Source: Psococerastis gibbosa
Taxonomy: Eukaryota > Arthropoda > Insecta > Psocodea > Psocidae
Length of the DNA: 64,000 bases
Assembly (NCBI GenBank): GCA_963971405.1
Contig: OZ020485.1
Coordinates: forward strand, 36,351,921 to 36,415,920
Direction: 5' to 3'
Made by a program: the position numbers and the translations under genes. The stretch's first letter is position 1. The number at the start of each line of letters is the position of its first letter. Shown here piece after piece: positions 11,201-23,240 of this stretch. The notes under the pieces were generated by a model. It searched no databases. It saw only the letters and a list, made by a program, of their open reading frames with translations, and was not told the origin of the DNA.

Positions 11201-12892
11201 TAGTTATTCTTGACTTCATGTTAGAGTAAAGAATATGCTTGCAATAACTTGGACCCCTTGGAAAAATCGTCTATTTAAACGCATACACAACCTTAATAAT
11301 ATAGTCTATTACCCAACCCATTCTAGAATGAAGGTTTACGCAGAAAGTACCCACCCAAAAACAGGTGGGTCGCTTGCTGTCACATGCGACCGATCCACTT
11401 TGGTGAAAGTGATCTATTGTCATGAGAAACTGACTAATCACGAAGAAGTGTGTGTGTGTGCGATTGGGTCTATGTATCAGTGGAGATGACTAGGCGGTAT
11501 AAGATATGGGGCAGATTTGCATTCGGCCACCAGACCTCGTTCGCCATATTATTATTAGGAAGCCATTCTCCGAAATTGCCCACCAGACGAGGCGGCAGGT
11601 AGTCATCGTACCTTTCATTGAATACAATTCTGAGCCTTTATGCCAGCTAGACGCATTACCGTACTATTTCCTCGGCATAGTCTAGTTGGTAGAGAACAGA
11701 ACTATTAAACAGAAGGTAGAGGCTCGAGACTAAACAGAAAAAGGGAAAAAAATGCCACCAGGTCTGGGCCCAGCCAACCTTATAGGGATGCTTTTCATCG
11801 GTGGGGTGCCCTGCATTGGTGCTAACAATCCCAAATATATGTTACACAAATGAGTCAGAGAGGGCAATATTACTGCAAAATGAGCGAGCATTTGAGCAGA
11901 TAAATAAGTAATGACGTCAACCGCAAAGAACTGTGAGGGGGTGGTAGCATAAAGCGGCCGAATGACGAAAAATTGCGTTCCACTCGCAAAAAACAATTGA
12001 GCATCAAGTCTGGTACCGAATCACGGTAACATTAATTTCACAGAACAGAACCAAGTGGGTGTAAGAACTGCGGCTTCTAAATTAGGGCCATAAAAAGCGT
12101 CTGTCAGCCACTGTCGACCAAACTGGTCGTCTTCTTCCCGCCCAATACGAGTGGGGAGAGAAAGTGTGAAATATGAATACATTTTATACAAAGGTTGCTC
12201 CGAAACAACATGGAGGCGGTGACAAATTGAAGCAACTCAAATCTGATTGAAACGTTGTACTTTTGTTTTGCAACTTCAATTTCGCACTCGACGTATGAAG
12301 TTTATATGGACGCCTTTCTTGTAGTACCACTTGTCCATTCTTGTTTGTAAAGCCGTAACTCCACGCCGGAGTGGCTTAAGGAATGAAGTCTTTGTAAAGG
12401 CGTACAGCATTAAAACATATATTATTACAATGTTAAAAATAAGATTTTATATGATATACAGTATGAGTTTAATTTGGTGAATAGTCATTTCAGTCTCAAA
12501 ACTGGTATGGCAAAATGATGATGGTGGTGGTAGGCATATCTCTTGTACATTTTTAAACGGACTTGAACTTAAACTGACTTCCAGCCACAGCCATAAAAAA
12601 ACAATAATATAATGCATATAAATATATAAATAATATAATATGTAAATAAATATAATATAATGTGGTAAGGTACAGCGGGCCTACCATACCGTTTAAAGAT
12701 TAACTTGGGGTTAAAAAGGGGGTTAAAATTATAAACAAAACAAGCCTAGAATGAAAAATGCTACTGAAAATTGTCTTGTATCCATTATTACCCAAAAAAA
12801 TGATTAATTATTTAAACGGCATTGGAAGAGTGCTAGTAATGGCATAGGCAAACCAAAAGCTGTTATCCTAGTAATAATGTCGTGAAGAACTA
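11201..12892. other. No gene seen
   Basis: Open frames at 11235-11489 (+) and 11730-11996 (-) show no motif. 12600-12662 is low-complexity AT. Around 12680-12745 there is weak similarity to repeat M (gggcctaccata, ttaaagattaact). Confidence 0.4.
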
Positions 12893-12970
12893 TTTATGGA
12901 CCTAGGGCTAATTATCGTGGCCCATAGTTCCCTTGTCCAATGCCAACGACCCCATGGATTTCGGAAATTT
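12893..12970 (+). repeat. Dispersed repeat P, copy 2, cut by H1
   Basis: It matches the first 75 bp or so of the P repeat up to the catggatttcgga segment. It then stops exactly where the HINE-like copy H1 begins, so H1 probably inserted into, or recombined with, this copy. Confidence 0.65.
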
Positions 12971-13765
12971 TTGCTTTCCAATTTATACGTAGTATAAGGA
13001 AAGGTTTGTGATGGTCGAAATTTTCGATTCCGAGATTTCAACGGATTTACACGTTTTCAGGTCCAGGAAATCAAAAAAGTGGTTTTTACGAAATGTCTGT
13101 CTGTCGCTCTGTCTGTTCATCTATTTCCGGGTAAACTACTCAATCGATTTGTATGAAATTTGGCATGCAGGTTCACGAAAATCATACCTCGGGACCATTT
13201 TTTTTTATTATTTTGGGCCTACTCAATTTGGGGGGGTTTTATTCTCAAAACACTCCAAAAAAACGTCAAAAAAAATTATTTCTCAAAAACGGCTCCAACG
13301 ATTTCTTTTAAATTCACATATATAGTAGTCGTTATTAATGTTAACAAAATGCAAGGGGTCGCTTACCCCTTGATAGTTTGCTTCTGGGGGTAAAAAATAA
13401 AAATAACTAAATTTTAGGGAAAAATTACTAGAAAGTTATTTTTCTGCAAAGCCTTTCTAGCTATGATTTCTACCTTCAGGAATGTTTTAGGTGTTCAATT
13501 GAGTAACGAAACCGGACAGGTTGCTTTCCCAAAAAACTATTTGGTTTTGTGCAAATTTTTTTTTTTAAATGATAGAAAATGCATGCTGAAATGCATTGAG
13601 TGCCCTGCCATTGTTACTGTGTGGTAATGTGTTGGTCTGACCTATCTAGAATTTACCTCACCTCCAGTGACGTCAGGTGGACACCCCCCCCCCCCCCCCC
13701 CCGAGATGTCCGAAATTTAACCATAGGAAGATTATTTACCATGAAATTACTCATCTTCTCCATCC
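12971..13765 (+). mobile_element. HINE-like repeat H1, 3' end missing
   Basis: It opens with gctttccaatttatacgtag folding onto agtataaggaaag. The ctgtctgtcgctctgtctg tract follows, then the conserved body (acggctccaacgatttcttt) and a run of 19 C at 13684-13702. Homology to complete copies ends near 13765, so the 3' subterminal repeat and hairpin are absent. Overlapping open frames here are noncoding shadows. Confidence 0.7.
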
Positions 13766-14315
13766 ACTATTGGACTTTTGTTGCCGGGATACTATTACAA
13801 TTTATCAATAAAATATCAAAACATAAATTATTCAGTAGTACTCAATCATAGACTAGTTCATAGAATAACAAAATGTAGTTAGTACAATAATATTCATAAA
13901 AAATAAAAAGTTAAAAGAGTGTTAATTAAAAAGCTAAAACAATATGACAAGTAGCTGTTTATCAGTTGGTTCATGCTTTTTCACTGCTGCCTTAAAAAAA
14001 AAAAATTCATTGTGTTTAATATTTTGATTTCTACTTTATTCTAGAAATACCGCGTTTTGAATGCCCAAAAACTACAATAAAAAGACTTGCTACCTCCCTA
14101 CATGTAGAAATTTAGATTCTACGTACATAATCAGAATGTCATAACTTTATAACAATGCCTAAAACGTTAGGGATGTTAAGAAATGAAGTTATTGTTAACT
14201 TTTAGACGCGGGCATGAAATTTAAATGAAGCAGAAAAGATACCAAAGCAGCATTCTTAAACAAAGAGGCAGGTTTATTCGCCCCGTTGCGAGTCGCAAGC
14301 CCCGAGGGCACAAGT
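13766..14315. other. No gene seen
   Basis: AT-rich sequence with an A-run near 13994-14006 and no recognisable feature. Confidence 0.4.
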
Positions 14316-14748
14316 GATTTTTTATTTTATTTATTTATTTATTTAATTTTTTTGCGTCGGCGATGTGGAGCCATTCGGCCACTAATGTGCGACATTAATC
14401 CGGTTCATTGTTAAATAGTTTTTTTTTACTATTTTTTAAAAAAGTATGTAAAGCATAATATATTGTTGGGCTGGATGTTTCTAGAATTGAAAGTACTAGT
14501 AGATTGAAAGGTCTGACTATGGAATTTGGGAGGCAATTTAGGAGGACTGTACGATGTGCTGAGTATGATTGGCATTCCAATATGATATGCTGTAGGGCTT
14601 CAGTTGACCCCGGACAAGTGTCGCACATGCCACTGAGGTCCCTACCTATCTTCCGCAAGTACCTCTTCGTGACCCCGTGGCCACTTCTCAGTATACATAA
14701 ATATGAAAAATTATTATCACCGAAACTACAAAGAAATTCTAAGAGCAT
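14316..14748 (-). mobile_element. LINE (non-LTR retrotransposon) 3' end fragment
   Basis: On the minus strand a 117-codon frame (14748 to 14395) resembles the C-terminal part of LINE ORF2. It has an LRSGHGVTKRYL segment typical of the region after RT/RNase H, followed by a zinc-knuckle-like pattern CDTC-x9-H-x4-C (CDTCPGSTEALQHIILEC). The stop is followed by about 45 bp of 3' UTR and a TAAA-repeat tail (complement of 14316-14352), as expected for a Jockey/R1/I-like element. The frame has a stop just upstream of 14748, so the copy is 5'-truncated or frameshifted. It is a dead copy, and the clade cannot be fixed from this fragment. Confidence 0.75.
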
Positions 14749-15111
14749 TGAAAATCAATTGAATGAAGTTAGACAATTAGCCACTGACCTTGTGCGATAT
14801 AGCAAATCACAGGTATAAAATACAATAGATAATAAACAACGCCGTGGAGCAAAGAGCACATATTTATAATTTTAACCTACAAGGAAACAATAAATACTGT
14901 TATTTCATAGGGATTATGACGCAAGCGGTAGGCATACGATATGGCGTGGGAGCGGCTTTAAAGCACAACGATTGATAGGTCATTGATGATATCACCAGGT
15001 ATTGCTGACATTAGGATTGAAAATATCGCATTAGACCACGGTATTGAAACTTACTGTATATACCAGTTTTTTTAAAATATCCCATGCCATCATACTAGTA
15101 TAACAATGTCT
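14749..15111. other. No gene seen; possible LINE remainder
   Basis: The minus strand may hold decayed upstream LINE sequence, but no frame could be followed. Confidence 0.35.
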
Positions 15112-15320
15112 GGACATGTAGGGTGGTGGTACGGACTCCGACTTTCACCCAGTAGGTTGTTGGTTCGAGTCCTGCACTTCCTATATTTTCTGGCCATGCT
15201 TCAGATTTGCATTTACTTGCTCTCTGAAGCATGTCGGTCCCGTAGTTGAGTGTAAGAGAGAGCCCTAACTCCGCTAGGTTTTGTTTAGTCATAGAACACA
15301 AAGTTATTGTACATAACAAT
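15112..15320 (+). repeat. tRNA-derived SINE family S1
   Basis: The A-box-like tagggtggtggtacgg is followed by a Glu-type anticodon loop (ctttcac, anticodon TTC) and the B box ggttcgagtcc at about 15168. The S1 body continues (ttctggccatgcttc, gtagttgagtgtaagagag), ending in an A-rich stretch. It is not a functional tRNA gene: the acceptor stem does not pair, and a SINE body follows. Confidence 0.75.
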
Positions 15321-18116
15321 ACTAATGACATATGCAGTTTGTATACATATGAAATCGTCCCCCTTGTAACTTAGTAATATTTTGAATTTGAATACATTAT
15401 AATTCAAAAACCTTTGTAAATATTACTTCATTAATATAATAAAACACAAACACATGTTTCAATATATTAAAATTATATAATGTTGGAATTGTAAAATGGG
15501 CAAGACCCGTGAATCTTGATAAATAAATAAAACTCTGCGGTAGGCCATCAAAACTGTCGTAGAACCATGCTTATAGTTTGTTACGCAATTATGCAAGATT
15601 AATTTAACAGACAGTACGAAACTTATGTTATAATACGGTGAGGTAAGTCATATTATCATTGATGAATAATGGGCGGATGTACGCACAAAAACAATATCCA
15701 GCATAGCACAAAAGAAGTTTCATTCCATAATCTGACAGTAGACCCTGAGTTTCCGCAACGAAGGAAAAAGAAAGTACAAAAAAACAATGGTACTTTTCTA
15801 TGGGAAGTGATTGACAGTTTCTCATCATATAACATGAAACTTATCCAAATTATTAAAACAATACATAACACACTCTAGATACAATGGTAGATCAGACTGT
15901 AGTAGAGAAAAGCAAGGAAGTGGAAAGTAAAGTAAGACAAGTATACTATGCCCATGAACGTTTTAAGAGCTAGGAAGCCAATGTACTGCGCATGTCCATA
16001 CACTATGAATACGGGTAAAAATTCATAGAAATCTATTGTGGTTTCAAGGCAATGAATGACACTATTTTCTATCTGTAAGATTAGCACAATTTGACTCCGA
16101 AAATTAGTTTACTAGCCGACTGCCCACGTGAAGGATGCATCATCTTGCATCTCTGCAACTAGATCGCATGTGTATAATGGCGAACGCCGAACAGAGGGTC
16201 AAGGGTCTGTTTTTCCAGCGCGCTACCCAGAACAAATCTACTTGAGAGGTCAAGTTCGACCGGACAGCTGCAAAGTAAACGGTACAATAGCAAGCTCAAC
16301 ATGATTAAGGTACTTTCTTTGTTAGCGGTGGTGCCGGTACCGACATGAATTAGCTGAAATAACATTGGCTGGCGAGTTAGGCAATGTACCAATCAGGGGA
16401 AATATATAAATCACTGAGCTGGGGAAAATATAGGGTTTTCCAAAGAGTTGTATGAAAAGTCTCATCTATAAGTATTTAGAGACACGAAACTGTGCAAGTA
16501 ATTTATATTAGATTCTAATACATGCTCCCTATAACAAAAGTCCGATTCTACACGCTGACCCATATACTCCCAGTGTACCACAACTTTTATAGAGGTCAAC
16601 CCATGTTTCATGACGAGCTATAGCACAGTGGTAATTGTACGTATTTTGGAGAAGACTATTTAATTGATTTTGACAATACAATCGAGTATTCAAAATATTT
16701 ACTAGTAAATGAATTGATTTTACAATTTCCCAGCTAAATAGCAAAAACAAATTAAAACTGTGGAATATTCCTTAGTATATTATGGATTCAACATGGTAAG
16801 GCCATTGGCTAGAACATCAGAATCCTTCTAGAACTTGCATATCCCATTCCGTCACACCAATAATTTCGGTAAAAACGTAAGAAAACTGTCACAAAACAGA
16901 AAATTGTGTGATATTTTCCAAGATGGTGGCTCAAGCGGATAAGATACGAGGTGGCAAAGTCGAAATTCAGAAAGAGCACATCGAAATACGTATAATCGTC
17001 AATTTTTAAACCCCCCAGAAAAGTTCCAGGTCACCCAATAATGCATACGTGCAATAATGTGCAAGTCGAACTTCTAAAATAGCGCGGCCAGACACAGACC
17101 TAATTTATTTCCGTGATTATTTAAATTTACAATAGTGCTAATGTGATTTAAAGAATACTATAAAATCTATTATGAAGGCTGTATTGTAGGTCTGTGATGA
17201 TGATGATATACTTTCACTGGCACTAGTTAGATATAAAATAATTCATCAATAACAAATTAAATGTTAGCATGTCTGTGTGAATAAATTTTCATGGTTCATC
17301 TTCTTACTAGGAATTATAGGTCAGATTCACTCTCAACAAACGATAAAAATATCACAGAACACCGCACTTTGTCTGCAACAACCTCAAGATTTCTCTTTCA
17401 TGAAGGTAATTAACTGTCCATAACCAGTACAAGAACTACGTACACTTCGACTCAAGAGAAGAGTTATTATGAGCAAGTCTTTTAGCATGAATTATAGTGA
17501 CTCATCTATCTACACTACAATACGTTTTATACCTTCAAATATCAGTAACATAAATATATACATGTACAATGCAGCTAACCTTACCCACTTGCAGAATACT
17601 GGATATTGTTTGCAGCTTGGACCCTTAACGATGGCAATGACAAGAATTTTGGAATAAGGAAGCTCGTGTTGGCAGAAAATAAATCCATTTTTAATATAAT
17701 AGCACACAAATATTTCATTGTTCATATTATATTAGCATGAAGTAGACGCAGATGGTAGCAATACGTCATTGATTGGTGTGCCCTGTACGAGGTCTCAAGA
17801 GCTAAGTCTATATCGGCAGTCACTGAGGGTATAAGCTCGGGCAGAGGGAGTTGGAGGTCTGTCTAAGCTGGAACCCGAGGACGGCGGCCGGCCATAAGGG
17901 AAGGGCTGGCGATCGTGGGAGGAAGGAAAGGATGCCATCCGTAGGACGTACAATGATGGGCCTCATCAGTATTGAATACTTTCATCTTGTTATTCTTTGG
18001 GGGTAATTCCCCCACTACTCTTGTATATTGAAGTCCAGTTAGAGTTAGGTTATTTAAGGGTTAATAATTGAACTTACATTGTTTGCAGTGTTAATAGTCA
18101 ATAGAGACAGCCTCAG
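15321..18116. other. No gene seen
   Basis: A taaataaataaaa tract at about 15519-15531 looks like a retroposon tail. 16790-16815 (catggtaaggccattggc) matches the head of SINE S2. Open frames of 60-78 codons on both strands overlap one another and lack motifs. 17870-17960 is GC-richer but unrecognised. Confidence 0.4.
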
Positions 18117-18205
18117 AGTAATCGAACAATTAGGGCGGCGCTCGCTGTCACCCTACTTGGCCCCCTTTCCCTGACAACAGACTTCATTCTAATTGTTCGA
18201 TGACT
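18117..18205. repeat. Short inverted repeat
   Basis: atcgaacaattag near 18119 is mirrored by ctaattgttcgat at about 18192-18204, enclosing about 60 bp of GC-rich sequence. No target duplication was identified. Confidence 0.5.
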
Positions 18206-18404
18206 GTATGACCCCTGCCTCTTATGACTACTAACAAACAGGCAATTTAAGTCGGACTAACCCTCAGTTAAAAATTATAACACCATTGCCATTAACCTTT
18301 ATCATTAGATAAGGGTTAGATGTTGTTATGGTATCTTAGACTCACCCTGACCTCTGATACTTCATCCTACGACGATCATACGACATTTTGGGTAATGGTT
18401 CACC

Positions 18405-18586
18405 CAGGCGCGGGCACAGCGATAATTTTTTTTTTGGGGGGGGGGGGGTCATCAACAGGGCTGCCAGAACCAGAACATAATAAAATCCTGAATAAGATGT
18501 TATGTGTATTGTTTTTTTCAATTACCAATAAAATTTGGGGGGGGGGGTCATGACTCCTATGACCCCCCCCCTTGTGCCCACCCCTG
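18405..18586. mobile_element. hAT-type MITE (182 bp)
   Basis: The ends are caggcgcgggcacagcg and, on the complement from the right, caggggtgggcacaagg. The perfect 8-bp TSD is ggttcacc (18397-18404 and 18587-18594). G runs sit near the left end and centre, a C run near the right. Confidence 0.9.
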
Positions 18587-18594
18587 GGTTCACC

Positions 18595-19271
18595 CCAGAT
18601 GGTTCTAGCTACCCTTTTAGATAATTTCACAGACATTTACCTCCAATAACCTGGCCTACAATTGTAATACGTAGTTATATGAAACCGCATTATCATGGCA
18701 GCCTAGCAATACGTTTTGGTGGGATAATAATAATCATATATAATACCTACTATTATAGGAGTCTATAATATGAAGGGATTTAAATCCCTGCAATGGACCT
18801 AGGCCTCATCTTCAGATTAAATGGAGTTACACAGTTGGGAAATTATACACAAAGGCGACGAAAACAGCGTAAAAAGTAAAAACAGTTGGGAATTGCAAGA
18901 CGTAATTTTAGGGGAGCCGAGTCAAGGGAGTCAAAAGTCACAGATGTGGAACAGGCGGAAAGCCACCCCGTGGAACCATTCTTTACACTAATGCTCAGCA
19001 GGTCCTTTAAAAGCACGAGTCGGCTAATATGCTCCCCAATTTCCTCTGAGATAACTTGTGATTAACATCTAAGGAGGCTTCGCTAATGCTCCATACACAC
19101 TTTCCATTAGGAGTGTCTCGAAATTTAATGGAACACGGCCACGTGGCTTGGGGTCCCACATGGATATTCATGTCTTAAAAGCTTCTTCCTACCCATATTG
19201 TTTGCACATACATAGTAAGTTGATTCAAATCCAGAAAGTAGGTATCCTTACACCTAGGTACAATGTTTAAA
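18595..19271. other. No gene seen
   Basis: Contains the palindrome gggatttaaatccc near 18777-18790 followed by tgcaatggacctaggcctca, possibly part of an unplaced repeat. Confidence 0.35.
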
Positions 19272-19620
19272 TTGTTTTCCAACGCCTGCTTTCAGTAGTT
19301 CTGCTTCAAGCAGGCGGGAGAGCGAGTCTGTTTATTAACTTGAGGCACCCTAGGGGCAGACTCCTTCCCCTCAGGGAGAAGGGGAGTTGACTGACAGGGT
19401 GGACCTTCTAATTATAGTGGGTTCCGAGCTACTAGAGGAACATAGTAAAGTCACACGATTAATTCGGAGGTGAACAGGATTCGACACGCAATAAGACTGA
19501 CTGGTAGTCTCAGGGCGTTACCATGTCCTACCATGTTCCCCTGCCAACGCTGTGCACACTACCGAGTTTGCTGCAGTTTTGAATAGGCTCTGTTCTAGTG
19601 GATTCAACTTGGTTTGGGCA
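19272..19620 (-). repeat. SINE family S2, copy a
   Basis: Read on the minus strand it has a tRNA-like B-box segment (gtcgaatcctgttcacctcc) and the body (ggaacccactataattagaa, gtcaactccccttctccctg). It ends gcaggcgttggaaaac. Related copies are at 21735 (3' part), 40812 and 58617. Confidence 0.65.
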
Positions 19621-21734
19621 AATACGTATAATGTAGTCTATCGGTCCGAGTCCATTTTAGATTTTTTCACGAATGTGCTGAACATTCAGGTAAATAATTA
19701 CTGATAAGCAGTCGACATTGTCTTCTGCTTTGGGGTGAAGTAACTCGTGGCAGTAGATAATTACTCATCATCATCAACATCATGAATAATCAGGTCTAGA
19801 GTTGCCCGCGTGCGACAGAGGAGCCTCTTCCACTCACACCTGTCTCTCCACTTGCGATTATTCAACACTTCCTCTGGTACCAGTTCCGCTCATCTGAGAT
19901 CGCCCCCGGTCTGATTTCTTGCAATACTACGTTAAAATTGTCAGAAAAAAACATCAACCACCATTGTGTCTCGAAATAGTAATGCGGTCTATCAGCACTG
20001 GCAATCATATTACATGTGAATGACGGCTAAGACTCGATTAAATTGTTAATTATGACAACGTTGCATTGGAGTACAAAGCAGTACAGAACCTCCACCCAAC
20101 TGGCAATGGTACGCCAAATCGCCCTATGGCTACAGATTCAAAACGGCAGAAGTAGGTATTGAATTTGTGAGTCCATTTAGTGAACCCACGCAGTGGCAAT
20201 ACAGACAAATAATCACATGTCTAAACTAGAAAATGATTTAGCACCCAAAATCCATTTAGCTTTCCTATTAGCAATTGTCAATACAGACTCAAATGCTGAT
20301 AGTATACTTAGCAAGATATAAGGTACTGCCAATCTTGGCAGACTGCCATAAAAAATTGGTAATTTGTCACCGAGTACCGCCCCGCTTATTAACATTTGCA
20401 TGGCTAGTTTCAATTAAATTGTCTCAACCAAAAAAATTATTCCATCTGCACTGTAAATTGTATTTAACGCAGAGAACTATTTTGTAAACAAAGGACCCAT
20501 ACTAGTCATTTTGACGAAATTAAGGAGTTACTTTGCTCCATAGTCGCGAAAGTAATAAAATGGTATTGCTAGTTTGGAGTCGCTTTCTTAAGAAATAAAA
20601 TTTGAGGAAATGTCTAAACAATACATCATCAAATTTAAGTATAGATTGATGTTCTACTTCTAATTCTGAAAACATTCCTCTTACTGATTGACTGAAACCG
20701 AAACAAATGTTAACGTCACAGCTTTGGGATCTCTGCCTTTAGTGTAAGCACAAATTAAGCATATCTTAATCCTTATTCAAACATACTAGAAGAATGCATA
20801 TTACAAAATAATCCATAACTTTTTATTTTTTTTTTAAAGAATGGTAAACTATTATTTAATACTCCTAATATTGCTTGCTATTCTGATCAGTTCTTATTTT
20901 ATTTAGTTTTTTTCTTTTTAATTTTTTTTTTAAACGTTAGGTTTTCTTTTAGGTAAAGCTCGATGAGTTGAAGGGGGGCCCAGCACGGGAACCATTCCTT
21001 TGGGATCCCCCCTTCACAGTTGTAAAACTACCTTATTATTAATTGTACGCTTATGTATATAAATATACGATTTTCATTTCAAATAGTTTCAGCTTTACCT
21101 ACTTTCTTTCAAATTCTCTTTGCGTGAATATAATATGTTTTCACCACTTACAGTAATGTCAATTCCATAATGATAACTTCAGTGGCAACAACAATTCAAG
21201 CATAGACTAGTAAGCCTACGTGACAGCGTCAAACAAGACAAGCAGATTGTTCATGGGGACCCACACAAAAAATCAATTAATTTAAATTAGAATGGGTAAT
21301 TTATTCGCATCGGTAATTTGCTAGGCAGGTCGCATTTTAATGGGAAATTAACCAGTGCATTTAGGGGCGGTGCAGTTGCGGGCTATGGGCTGGTCAATAT
21401 TAGGTATATTATTGGTTTTGCTCGACTAGTGCGTACCACGACAATTAGTTTGAATAAAAACTAAAAAATCGTGCAAGGGTTGCAATCATCTGTGGCAACT
21501 CTGTTACTACTCCTACGATATTGCACAATGCGTAAAGTAGACTGTCCATTTGTGTTCAAGTTAACATCCTACTGGTTTTTTCAGAGCTTCTGTATACAAT
21601 TAAACGATATAAACCTATCGAATGCCCCCCCCCCCCCTATACCTTGTTGACCGGTGACGGATAGACAAAATAGCTAAGCTTATGAGTGAGCCGATCAGAT
21701 GTACATACTGTATATAGTAAAACTTTATTTTTCC
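19621..21734. other. No gene seen
   Basis: 19790-19920 is GC-richer and may be LINE-derived, but no frame was recovered. 20215-20490 carries overlapping frames on both strands that look random. T-rich tracts lie near 20820-20930. Confidence 0.4.
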
Positions 21735-21815
21735 AACGCCTGCTTCCAGCATTTCTGCTTGAAGCAACCCAGTCAGCCTGCCGGGGGGAGTGAGTCTATT
21801 TATTAACTTGTACTG
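21735..21815 (-). repeat. SINE family S2, 3' fragment
   Basis: It matches the S2 3' end (complement of tccaacgcctgcttccagca through gtgagtctatttattaac). The head is lost. Confidence 0.6.
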
Positions 21816-23084
21816 TATAATAAAACTGCTTCGCACATAACCTTTCAAAAATCGTAGTATTGAATCAGTTCAAATTTTGTAATAAAGTCAGAGAAGTACA
21901 GCGACGCTATTTTTCAAGTTTGAGCGAAGAAAAAATGAGCAAATGTAGGTTCGTTACATAAATCAGAAAAGGTTGATGCAAATGAAAACATAAGTGAAAC
22001 CTAGGTGGGGGCTGGGGACAGTTGTCAGGTGTCCGCCCCTAGTACACGACCGATAGCACACCGCCTCCGCCTGACTGCGTCCACGTTGTGTCACACATGT
22101 TTCAACACAGCATCTTCCCTCGTGCCTACTCATTTTCATACCAGACGAACTGTCTACGGCCCGGTACACTAAGACAGTTCTACTGCAACAGAGTGGGAGA
22201 CTTGTCCTAGGAGCAAATGGGTCTACTTCCGGGGTACCGTACACCATCTTACGTATGTCGTTTAATAATAACATAGCCCCAGAATAAGTTACTATTACAC
22301 GGCACATTAGGCCTGCAGTAGCTCAGCAGGGGAAAATATTTTAAAGTAGTCCCTGTGTTTTTACAATAACCCATGAATCAGGCCTTGGTCGCTTTCGTGG
22401 GAGTGGTGGTAGACGCAAATATGCCAACGGCAAACAATCCGGAAAAGCCATGCGATAAATACGGGACAGGTCAGCTACAGCAGGTAAAACTGGAAGGGAG
22501 GTCGTTGTCATCGGGCGGTTCAATGCCGTGAGTCCGTAAACGTATACGAATTGGCCACCATCATACAACCATTGGATACGTGTACATAAACAGTCACGTT
22601 TTAAGTAGCTGGCAGTACACGACACAGATCGTACAACAAAATCCAGACTTGTGGCTCTCGGCAGATTTTAGAGCTTGTGGTAGATTTGATACGGGTGTAC
22701 CGGTACGCTACCAATCGGAAGCGGTACTTAGAGCTTCTAACACGTGGGAATAAACTGGATTTACGCATAACCTCGGATAGACCCTGAAATGCGTAAAGTT
22801 AAGTCTTAAAGCAACGTAGACTAAATTTTATCTGGCATGAGTGTGCACCCAAGGAATGTTATGTACTGGCGTTGCTATTCGCGGCACGATTTCGTATCTT
22901 CCGGCCACGAGGTCCATTGTTCCCCCGTATAGCATATTTATGTAAATATTCACTGCACTCTGTGCCCATGGCGATCTTAGGACTTCCCATACCAGCATGG
23001 TCAATCACTGTACGAATAACGCAAGAAGTTCCAAGAAGCTAGCGATTCACTTCAGTTTGGTGCACGAGCACGATAAACTGTCGA
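21816..23084. other. GC-richer stretch without a recognised gene
   Basis: Two minus-strand frames (21963-22307, 114 codons; 22341-22625, 94 codons) have arginine- and cysteine-rich random-looking content, no domain and no splice signals that would link them. Left unannotated as genes. Confidence 0.35.
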
Positions 23085-23240
23085 AGTGGTAACAAGATGA
23101 ACCGGCAAGGAAAAGATTTAGCGACTTCGGTGGCAAGGTGTTAGCTGCTTGTACTTGTGCGAGTCTCTACACACCTTGCGGTCGGAGACTTGTCGTAACT
23201 CGACACAAGTACCTATTACGTGACTTAGTGAGGCGATTGA
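23085..23240 (+). repeat. Dispersed repeat R, intact copy
   Basis: It carries gacttcggtggcaaggtg, gcttgtacttgtgcgagtct and gtcgtaactcgaca. The same series is found split on the two sides of the BEL/Pao element (33935-33963 and 39884-39975). tgtgcgagtctc resembles a Pol III B box, so the family may be tRNA-related. Confidence 0.65.

Noticed and set aside
15112-15180. Possible tRNA-Glu gene
   Set aside because: Only the boxes and anticodon loop are tRNA-like; the acceptor stem does not pair and a SINE body follows. The same holds at 48801.
21963-22625. Two minus-strand frames of 114 and 94 codons
   Set aside because: No motif, no splice signals and random-looking Arg/Cys-rich content in a GC-richer patch.
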